A stretch of DNA of 7,047 bases from NCBI GenBank assembly GCA_005791325.1, contig SXXA01000085.1, positions 1 to 7,047 of the forward strand, in the 5' to 3' direction. The translations under genes were made by a program, and so were the position numbers. The notes below the pieces were generated by a model that saw only the letters and a list, made by a program, of their open reading frames with translations, was not told the DNA's origin and ran no database searches. How positions within the stretch are numbered: position 1 is the first letter of the stretch; each line of letters begins with the position of its first letter. This document shows, in pieces, positions 1-5,745 of this stretch. The DNA comes from Actinomycetota bacterium (GTDB lineage Bacteria > Margulisbacteria > Marinamargulisbacteria > SXXA01).

Positions 1-228
1 GATTCCGTTACCGGGTGTTAGGGTTGCAATCGAAGGTAGTCCATCCCCATCCCCAATCAATAATGTACCGGCTTGCATCACCGGCAAACTTCGCACTGGG
101 TCTAACCCACTTCCCAAAACAATGCTGCCCGATGGTAATACGGAACGACCGGTACCGCCATATTGAACCGGCAAAACCCCAAAATTAGGTAACAGAACAT
201 TGGTTAATCGAGACCCATCCCCCTCAAA
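1..228 (-). repeat. 130-residue module, copy 4, cut by window edge (from residue 1679)
   Basis: The module starts at FEGDGSRLTN (F1679), followed by PVQYGGTG (GGTG at 1700), a GSIVLGSG segment, LLIGDGDGLPSIATL, and PGNGI at the window edge (P1750). Spacings are 21 and 50 residues, slightly different from the 24 and 48 of copies 1 and 2. The rest of the module, including the expected D-x-R-Y end, would lie to the left of base 1. Confidence 0.75.
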
Positions 229-3200
229 ATAGCGGGCTTTAACTGTCCCCATTGGCAATGTTTCAACCCCTGCCTCAACACCAACCAACACGTTACCATT
301 GATTTGAACTTCTGATGGCACCCCCGGCGATCGGTTTTTAATCGAAAAATCCACATTTCCATCTTCATCTTGAACGTAAATGGGGTACACCGTTTGGCCG
401 TCATTATCATACCCATCAATTTTTAATTTAGTGCCTCCTTGATTCACCCCCTGATCGGGTGTGCCACCCAAATACAATTGTACGCCTAAATTATTGTAAG
501 CATTGCCTTCGGCAACACCACCAATACTCACAAAACCAGGGGGAGACAGTGTTCCCAATCCAATTTTACCCGAACCTGATGGAACAATTGCCAAATCTTC
601 GTTTAGTCCGGTTGATAAATCCCAATCGGTAGCCAAACTATAAAAAGTACCGGATACTTCGAGTTTTTCGTTGAACGTTAATTTTTGATCGATTTCTTCT
701 TTGGTGTAATACCGATCATCCAAGTTCTTGGTTGTAATTTCGGCAATGTGTCCAAAATTATCCCATCGAAGGGTGGCTACCACGTCACCACCCTGCAGTT
801 GAATGGTTTGAGAAGGTATAGCGGCTGGCACATGTTGAATCTTCCATTCTTCGGTTCCATAGCTGATGGCTAACCCATCCCCTACCGTTAAATTTCGCAT
901 ACTTGGCCCGGTGGATGTTCCCACCAAAATAGACTGATTGCTTATGGCGCTAACGGTTCCAATCGGATTGGTTCCACGTCCGATTAATACAGATCCGGTT
1001 GGTAATGACGATCGTCCAGTCCCCCCATAAGGAACGGATACCAACGCAGAAAAATTCGATGGGTTAAGGTTGTAAATTCCTTCCCCTCCCCCAATAAATT
1101 GACCCGCAATTAATTGATCGGAAGCGGTGGGATTAAAGTCCAATCGTTTCCAATATGTCCCATCAAACCCTTCAAATTGACCCGCATTAAATCGAATGGC
1201 CCCAGCAACCTCATCATCAGACGACCCCACGCGAATCCCACCCGCCACATCAAGCATGGCTCGTGGTTCGGTGGTTCCAATTCCCACCATGCCTGAACCT
1301 TGGGGTATCAGAACCAAATCTTGACCGGCATCGGTGGTAATATCAACTGTTGGTGAGGTTAATGTTAAGCTATTTACAGCCCCCCCGTCACTGGGAACAA
1401 ATAACTGATTGGCCGATGCAATGGTCATATACACACCTGACAAGTCGCGGGTTCGCACTTGTTTCACCCGCCCCGATACATCCAAGTCAATGCCAGATAT
1501 ACTTTGAGTGGGGCTCAGTGAGAGGGTTTGATCGGAAGGGAATAGGGTGGTTTGTTCCATTACAATTGAATTGGGGGCACGAAAATAAATAGCCATTCCG
1601 TTGCCTGCTGTTAATACGGCTACGGTTGGTGTGCCGTCAACACCCCCCACCAGCATGGACATGGGGGTTGTTAATGAGAGGGTATTGAGGCTAGTGCTGG
1701 TACCTCCGACTAGCACCGATCCGACTGGAATGCTGGTTAATCCCGTTCCCCCTTTATTAACAGGAATGGCACCAGCTAAGGATGAAAATTGAATATTGGT
1801 TAAACCAGATCCATCCCCAATAAATTGATTGGCACTAACCGTACCCGCAACTTCAAGGGCGGTAACAGGTGCGCGATTTAAGCCAATTCCCACATTTAAG
1901 CTAGATACTAAGGTATCCCCTTCATTTCTAAAGGCGTTATCCACGACCTGATTATCCAAGACCACCCATCCTTGTTGGGTTCGACCCCAAAATCGGTTGT
2001 TTCTAAATTCAATCACGCCAAGAGCGTTTGAGTCAGAGGTTGAAATTCGAATACCCCCTTCAATTTCGAGTGTGGCACTGGGGGTTTTTGGATTTGCACC
2101 GATATAAACCCCCTTCCCATCACCAATGGCGATGAGTAAATTTTGGGTACTGGGAACTACCACATGATTTCCGCTCGATGACAATATGACGGGGCCTTCG
2201 AGGGTAATATTGGTTCCTTGAGCATTTTGAATGACTGATTCTGAAATCATTTTGTTTTGAATGGTTTGAGATGATTGATTTAATACAATTTCGGATCGGG
2301 ACCCATCTTGCGGAGAAAAGTAAAGTGTTTGATTTAATCGTTCAATGGCACCAGCGATGGGAAGGGTGGTTAAGACCCCCGATCCAATTAGGATTGATGG
2401 GAATTGGGCCGTTGATCCCCGTACAGACAACCAGCCAGAATCAACGGCACCCCCAATCGATACACGCCCATCATCGGCCACAGCCATTACCGATGAACCG
2501 AGTGAATTACGAATATCCAATAATGTGGCAGACCCCCCACCTTGAATCGCAACTTTGGCATCTGGGGTGACTTCAAATTCACCAATTAACACTTTGCTGT
2601 TGGCACCGTATGCCATTTTGACATTACCTGAAACCGACAAGTCGGAATACAAGCCAGATGGTTGAATTAATTCACCCCCCAAAATCAAATTCCCTTCAAC
2701 ATACAAATTAGATTTATTCGGATCGCGACCCGATGGAATGGCGGCTGGTCGGCCAACAAATACATCCCCAGATACAACCACTGCATTGGGAATGGCATCA
2801 GTTGTGTTAATGGCCACCGATCGATTCGTGGCATCAACACGAAGTACTGACCCCACTTCAAGGTTATTGGATACCACCAAGGGACCGGTCCGAATTTTTC
2901 GACCTGATGGCACTACAATGGGTAAATCCCCTGTTTCAGCGGTAATTTTACCGCCTACAAAGGTTAATCCACCCGCACGCACCATACCGGATGGGTTTAA
3001 TGATAGGGTGCCTAAAGCCCCCCCTATTGTTGGGGCCACCACACTCGAAACGGTGACACCATTTAAAAAAGTCCAATCCCCTGTTAGCCCTGATGAGGAT
3101 ATACCCAATGATCCAATACGCACGTTACCAGATACCATCATGACCACATCCGATGGCACCGATGCGATCGAGGTAGATGATATGACCAATTGATCGGTCA

Positions 3201-5262
3201 TGATGGTGTAATGAGCGGCGGTCACACCGGTTGGGCCCATCTGAGTATTACCCAATTGAAGTAATGTTCCATCTAGTCGAATATTGCCTGATACCAATAA
3301 ATCCCCACTCATTCCGACTGAACCTGATACGGTTAATGCCTCAGATGGTTGGGTGGTACCAATACCCACTTTAACATTATCGACGGTGGTAAACACACGA
3401 CTCCCGTTCCATTCCCAACCGGCAGCATTGAATGCGGTGGAGTCAACGGGGTTTCGATTGTCAATTCTAACCCAATATCCCGATGAATTAAAAACTTCAA
3501 ATCGACCCTCTCGGTATCGAATACTTCCTTCCACATCTCGGGTGGTATTGCCCAATCGAATCGCCCCATCCACATCCAATTTTTGGGTGGGATTTGAGAC
3601 ACCGACGCCAACATTTCCACCCGATGGCACCAAAATTAATGGGGAGTCATTGTAGGTTCGAATGGCCCCGCCAATGCCGAGGTTTAAGGTACCGCTTAGA
3701 TAGGGATCGGATCGGGTCAGATACAGTGAGTTTGCACTCACCACGGTAATATACCGGCTATCAAAATTTTGGGTGGTAATGGATTGTAGGTGGCCAAATT
3801 CATCCATAGCCAACCCCGTTACAGCTACCCCCGGTACAGACTGAAGCGATGTAGCCACCATAGAGGGAGTGGCATGCATCAGGATGATTCTGGTATCGGT
3901 GGTTACTATCGTAATTCCGTTACCGGCTACCAGTTGTGCCGCCGTGGGTATACCGTCCGCACCACCGACAATTAAAGAACCAGCGGGAATGGGCACCACA
4001 TCCAATTGGGTGTTGGTGGCGTTGTAAATTAATAATCCGGATGTGGGTATGGCGCTTAATCCGGTTCCACCCTTCGACACGGGTAGGACACCGGTTACCG
4101 AATCAACCCGCAAGTTGGTAAGATCACTACCGCTACCAACGAATCGATTGGCGGAAATGGTATCCGACATAATGGTTCCTACCACCTGTAAAGCAGACTG
4201 GGGATTGGTCGTGCCGATACCAACCAAAGGTGGGCTGGATGGCGCGTAATACAATGCGGTTCCGGATGGGGAGAGTGTCCAAATGCCATCGGTTTTAGGC
4301 ATCACCCCAAAGTCAATCCAGGATATTCCGTTGTAGCCCTGAAAGGTGCCGTTTGCAAATCGAATGGCACCCGGTTGGCTTACGGATAAATCACCCGTCG
4401 CAATGCGAATGGACCCTGCGACTTCAAGGGTATCCACAGGATTGCTAACCCCAATTCCTACACCTGTATTGGTAATCCAAACCCGATCATTATTGCTGAT
4501 TCTAAATACCACCCGACCGGGTGTTGCCCCTAGGGTATTGGCGTTAATTTGAACGGTTCCTGAATTCGATACCCCACTGGATACCGGAAAATCAACCAGG
4601 GCTGAAGTTAAGCGTGATCCATCGGGAAAGGTAATACCCCCATTGCGAATGCGAATGGATCCACTCACATCCAAAGCAGCTTCGGGGTTACTCACTTGAA
4701 CCCCAACACGACCGGTATTGGCATTAACAAACAAGGCACTACGAACGGTTAAATCACCGGATACCACCAGTGATGAAAGGGGGCCCACTTGGGTAATATT
4801 GGGGTACTCCCCAACCAGAGATGTATTGGGTATGGCACCTTGGATGCCGGAAGCAGGCACGGTTTCGGCACGTTCAGCCAAATATGAACTAACAGCTTGT
4901 GGAATAGGCCGAATGGGTAAGGAGACCTTGCCTTTTGAGTAGACTTCAATGACAAAAGATAAATTAGGTTGGGTAAATAGTGTATCTGGAATGGGTGTAA
5001 CTCGACCCAATTCGGCGGCAAAATTACCTGAAACAAATTGGTATTCAAACGATTCATTCCATAAGGTTAGGCCGGAAATGGTATTACTACGCAGTGCAAC
5101 ACTGGATTGAACGGATACATTTACGCGATAGGGGCCATTTAATGTACCCAAATCGGGATCTGAGAGGGTGGTTTCGAGGTACACAATTGGGCTGGCTGTG
5201 AATATCACAGCCAACAGGCACATAAAAATGGCCCAACAGGCAACAAAAAACCTTGCTATCAA
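1..5262 (-). CDS. Giant secreted tail-fibre-like repeat protein (partial, C-terminus outside window)
   Basis: Reading the minus strand from 5262 to base 1 gives 1,754 codons without a stop, so the C-terminus is missing. I see an export signal (residues 1-23), an N-terminal domain (24-135), and then a long beta-rich repeat region. GxG motifs of the form VGIGTTNP...LxVxG begin near residues 186, 268, 347, 551, 632, 1124, 1326 and, more weakly, 934 and 1567. FxGxGSxLTN motifs lie at 374, 1147, 1389 and 1679, each followed by GGTG at 398, 1171, 1413 and 1700. GxIRF...W motifs start at 298, 579, 1082 and 1354. A YYTKEEID stretch near 1518 is typical of phage tail fibres. The only cysteines I found, C9 and C15, are in the signal segment. 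Proteins with these motifs are usually exported or fibre-forming, and adhesion or surface binding is inferred. An S74-type chaperone tail is possible but not visible. TTG at 5262 is preferred as start because AAAGGGA lies 9 bases upstream and it gives a complete signal segment. ATG at 5223 would remove most of that segment. Confidence 0.92.
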   Translation of the reverse strand, partial: MIARFFVACWAIFMCLLAVIFTASPIVYLETTLSDPDLGTLNGPYRVNVSVQSSVALRSNTISGLTLWNESFEYQFVSGNFAAELGRVTPIPDTLFTQPNLSFVIEVYSKGKVSLPIRPIPQAVSSYLAERAETVPASGIQGAIPNTSLVGEYPNITQVGPLSSLVVSGDLTVRSALFVNANTGRVGVQVSNPEAALDVSGSIRIRNGGITFPDGSRLTSALVDFPVSSGVSNSGTVQINANTLGATPGRVVFRISNNDRVWITNTGVGIGVSNPVDTLEVAGSIRIATGDLSVSQPGAIRFANGTFQGYNGISWIDFGVMPKTDGIWTLSPSGTALYYAPSSPPLVGIGTTNPQSALQVVGTIMSDTISANRFVGSGSDLTNLRVDSVTGVLPVSKGGTGLSAIPTSGLLIYNATNTQLDVVPIPAGSLIVGGADGIPTAAQLVAGNGITIVTTDTRIILMHATPSMVATSLQSVPGVAVTGLAMDEFGHLQSITTQNFDSRYITVVSANSLYLTRSDPYLSGTLNLGIGGAIRTYNDSPLILVPSGGNVGVGVSNPTQKLDVDGAIRLGNTTRDVEGSIRYREGRFEVFNSSGYWVRIDNRNPVDSTAFNAAGWEWNGSRVFTTVDNVKVGIGTTQPSEALTVSGSVGMSGDLLVSGNIRLDGTLLQLGNTQMGPTGVTAAHYTIMTDQLVISSTSIASVPSDVVMMVSGNVRIGSLGISSSGLTGDWTFLNGVTVSSVVAPTIGGALGTLSLNPSGMVRAGGLTFVGGKITAETGDLPIVVPSGRKIRTGPLVVSNNLEVGSVLRVDATNRSVAINTTDAIPNAVVVSGDVFVGRPAAIPSGRDPNKSNLYVEGNLILGGELIQPSGLYSDLSVSGNVKMAYGANSKVLIGEFEVTPDAKVAIQGGGSATLLDIRNSLGSSVMAVADDGRVSIGGAVDSGWLSVRGSTAQFPSILIGSGVLTTLPIAGAIERLNQTLYFSPQDGSRSEIVLNQSSQTIQNKMISESVIQNAQGTNITLEGPVILSSSGNHVVVPSTQNLLIAIGDGKGVYIGANPKTPSATLEIEGGIRISTSDSNALGVIEFRNNRFWGRTQQGWVVLDNQVVDNAFRNEGDTLVSSLNVGIGLNRAPVTALEVAGTVSANQFIGDGSGLTNIQFSSLAGAIPVNKGGTGLTSIPVGSVLVGGTSTSLNTLSLTTPMSMLVGGVDGTPTVAVLTAGNGMAIYFRAPNSIVMEQTTLFPSDQTLSLSPTQSISGIDLDVSGRVKQVRTRDLSGVYMTIASANQLFVPSDGGAVNSLTLTSPTVDITTDAGQDLVLIPQGSGMVGIGTTEPRAMLDVAGGIRVGSSDDEVAGAIRFNAGQFEGFDGTYWKRLDFNPTASDQLIAGQFIGGGEGIYNLNPSNFSALVSVPYGGTGRSSLPTGSVLIGRGTNPIGTVSAISNQSILVGTSTGPSMRNLTVGDGLAISYGTEEWKIQHVPAAIPSQTIQLQGGDVVATLRWDNFGHIAEITTKNLDDRYYTKEEIDQKLTFNEKLEVSGTFYSLATDWDLSTGLNEDLAIVPSGSGKIGLGTLSPPGFVSIGGVAEGNAYNNLGVQLYLGGTPDQGVNQGGTKLKIDGYDNDGQTVYPIYVQDEDGNVDFSIKNRSPGVPSEVQINGNVLVGVEAGVETLPMGTVKARYFEGDGSRLTNVLLPNFGVLPVQYGGTGRSVLPSGSIVLGSGLDPVRSLPVMQAGTLLIGDGDGLPSIATLTPGNGI
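709..1098 (-). repeat. 130-residue module, copy 3 (residues 1389-1518)
   Basis: The module starts at FIGGGEGIYN (F1389), followed by PYGGTG (GGTG at 1413), VGDGL at 1460, and WDNFGHIAEITTKNLDDRY ending at Y1518. Spacings are 24, 47 and 58 residues. The GDGS loop is degenerate (GGGEG). It is followed immediately by YTKEEIDQKL, a stretch of the kind common in phage tail fibres, where it often forms a short trimeric coil. It begins about 130 residues after copy 2 ends at base 1429. Confidence 0.75.
1429..1824 (-). repeat. 130-residue module, copy 2 (residues 1147-1278)
   Basis: The module starts at FIGDGSGLTN (F1147), followed by PVNKGGTG (GGTG at 1171), LVGGVDGTP, AGNGM (A1219), and ends near TRDLSGVYMT (Y1278). 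Landmark spacings are 24, 48 and 59 residues. Its LVGG-DG-PT segment is nearly the same as the one in copy 1. The final part is the most divergent copy, because the usual D-x-R-Y is replaced by S-G-V-Y. A GIG motif at 1124 precedes it. Confidence 0.8.
3751..4143 (-). repeat. 130-residue module, copy 1 (residues 374-504)
   Basis: The module runs from FVGSGSDLTN (F374) through PVSKGGTG (GGTG at 398) and AGNGI (A446) to DEFGHLQSITTQNFDSRY (Y504). Spacings between these landmarks are 24, 48 and 58 residues, nearly identical to the other copies. A GIGTTNP motif at residue 347 precedes it. The motif types are familiar from tail-fibre and secreted repeat proteins. The fixed 130-residue arrangement is what I read here. 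Confidence 0.8.
4858..5193 (-). other. N-terminal beta domain of the giant protein (residues about 24-135)
   Basis: The segment holds TLSDPDLGTLNGPYRVNVSV, then LWNESF, then SGNFAAELGRVTPIPDTLF, then IPQAVSSYLAERA. This ordered pattern is one I recognise from the start of many giant secreted bacterial proteins: a small NG-Y-V strand, an LW-E strand, an nGxFxxxLGxxTPLP turn, and a final P-Y-A-x-x-A segment, followed by GIGTTxP repeats. It is thought to be a beta-sandwich-like domain, but its biochemical role is not known to me. It directly follows the signal segment and precedes the first GxG repeat at residue 186, so it would be the outermost or membrane-proximal end, depending on how the protein is attached. 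Confidence 0.55.
5194..5262 (-). other. Signal peptide or N-terminal membrane anchor of the giant protein
   Basis: Residues 1-23 from the TTG start read M-I-A-R followed by an unbroken hydrophobic stretch rich in F, A, I, L, V, C and W, ending in F-T-A before S-P. This is the layout of a Sec signal: a short positive N-region with Arg4 and about 17 hydrophobic residues. The cleavage site is not ideal, because Phe is at -3 if Ala23 is at -1, so an uncleaved anchor is possible. No lipobox with a well-placed cysteine is evident. The complete signal depends on the TTG start. From the in-frame ATG at residue 14 only about ten hydrophobic residues would remain. Confidence 0.65.
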
Positions 5263-5271
5263 AATAGATAA

Positions 5272-5278
5272 TCCCTTT
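5272..5278 (-). promoter_or_regulatory. Ribosome binding site that decides the TTG start of the giant gene
   Basis: On the minus strand AAAGGGA lies 9 bases before the TTG at 5262. It is a fair match to a Shine-Dalgarno core. No comparable purine block stands at the right distance before the in-frame ATG at 5223, which supports the TTG start. The nearest in-frame upstream stop is the TGA about 30 bases before this site, so no much longer N-terminus is possible. Confidence 0.5.
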
Positions 5279-5561
5279 ATGTAATGGCATGAATTGGGGA
5301 GGGCCCCTCAATAAATGACAGATTGCTCACCGATCTGAGTTGGCAAAAAACCAAGTACAGACTCACTGATGATTCTTTCCCATAATTGAGGCTAACTAAA
5401 CAAAAAATAAGGGTTGGAAGGAGTGGGTTGAGTGGGTGGTTATTTGAAGGGGTTTCTTCCCTACACTTCCGGATAAAGGTCGCGCTCTTAGGTTGGGGTT
5501 CTAGGGGCTTTTGGCCATGTTGGGGTTTGGGTACCTGCGGCCCCCGAACAAACATCTTTCT

Positions 5562-5580
5562 CCCTCCCCTTTGGGGAGGG
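5562..5580. repeat. Perfect 8-bp GC-rich hairpin
   Basis: CCCTCCCC, a TTT loop and GGGGAGGG form a perfect eight-pair stem, all G-C except one. On the plus strand it is followed by GTTTAATAAA, a weak U-tract, so it could act as a terminator in that direction, but no plus-strand gene lies upstream of it. Read on the minus strand it would sit inside the putative leader of the giant gene, and its GGGGAGGG arm lies just before an ATG at 5555. A dispersed REP-like repeat is another possibility. Confidence 0.55.
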
Positions 5581-5589
5581 GTTTAATAA

Positions 5590-5610
5590 AGTGGGCACGT
5601 ACTGCCCACT
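5590..5610. repeat. Perfect 8-bp hairpin with 5-base loop
   Basis: AGTGGGCA and TGCCCACT are exact inverted repeats around the loop CGTAC. The hairpin stands nine bases beyond the previous one, and a small GGGC-GGA-GCCC stem follows at about 5617-5627. Neither strand has a proper U-tract immediately after it, so a normal intrinsic terminator is unlikely. A protein-binding site, a leader RNA structure or a small palindromic genome repeat all fit. Confidence 0.5.
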
Positions 5611-5651
5611 ACCTTGGGCGGAGCCCCTTAAAAAATCAGCCATCAATAACC

Positions 5652-5680
5652 ATTATAAAATTTCAATGCAACTATTTGAA
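5652..5680 (-). promoter_or_regulatory. Candidate promoter for the giant gene
   Basis: On the minus strand a perfect TATAAT (5657 down to 5652) stands 17 bases after TTCAAA (5680 down to 5675), which matches four of six bases of TTGACA. Transcription from here would give a leader of roughly 390 nt containing both hairpins. This is a pattern match only. The region is AT-rich, so chance matches are likely, and promoters nearer the gene cannot be excluded. No convincing matching pair was found for the plus-strand gene. TAATAA at 5696-5701 is a weak candidate for its -10 box. Confidence 0.3.
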
Positions 5681-5734
5681 TTAATTTACGAAAACTAATA
5701 AAGACAAAACTCAGAACAGTAATTTGAGCATATG

Positions 5735-5739
5735 AAAGG
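5735..5739 (+). promoter_or_regulatory. Ribosome binding site that decides the TTG start of the plus-strand gene
   Basis: AAAGG lies six bases before the TTG at 5746. The first in-frame ATG, at 5806, has no purine-rich block upstream. The in-frame TGA at 5725-5727 limits how far the gene can extend, so the TTG is the best-supported start. Confidence 0.5.
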
Positions 5740-5745
5740 TTTCCA

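Larger units (their letters stand above)
5263..5745. other. Divergent intergenic region with hairpins, G-rich block and AT-rich promoter zone
   Basis: About 480 bases separate the two divergent starts. From the giant gene outward there is an AT-mixed leader (5263-5400), then a strongly G-rich plus strand (about 5411-5531), then two perfect hairpins (5562-5580 and 5590-5610), a short GC-rich segment (about 5614-5628) and an AT-rich stretch (about 5629-5745) suited to promoters. No tRNA, rRNA or recognisable structured RNA is apparent. A 92-codon minus-strand frame (5555 down to 5277) has a Shine-Dalgarno but an unconvincing, proline-rich and low-similarity sequence, so it is not called as a gene. 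Confidence 0.7.

Noticed and set aside
2738..3193. Plus-strand frame of 151 codons
   Set aside because: It lies wholly antisense to the giant repeat gene. Its residues (T, P and D rich) are the reverse reading of the repetitive codons, and no domain is visible.
3284..3655. Plus-strand frame of 123 codons and overlapping minus-strand frame at 3333-3620
   Set aside because: Both are out-of-frame shadows of the giant gene, whose frame gives the recognisable GIGTTQP and GGTG-type motifs here.
4749..5057. Minus-strand frame of 102 codons
   Set aside because: It is an out-of-frame shadow of the N-terminal domain of the giant gene.
1..5262. Prophage tail operon
   Set aside because: The fibre-like motifs also occur in bacterial secreted proteins. 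The export signal argues against a phage virion protein, and no other phage gene is in the window.
5087..5311. Minus-strand frame of 74 codons overlapping the start of the giant gene
   Set aside because: It has an ATG, but its sequence shows no domain and it overlaps the signal peptide in another frame. The in-frame TTG gives a proper signal.
5386..5586. Plus-strand frame of 66 codons across the G-rich block
   Set aside because: The residues are mostly G, W and L from G-runs, and the frame runs into the 5562-5580 hairpin. No motif supports a protein.
5562..5590. Intrinsic terminator on the plus strand
   Set aside because: The stem is strong but the following GTTTAATAAA is a poor U-tract, and no plus-strand gene lies upstream to be terminated.
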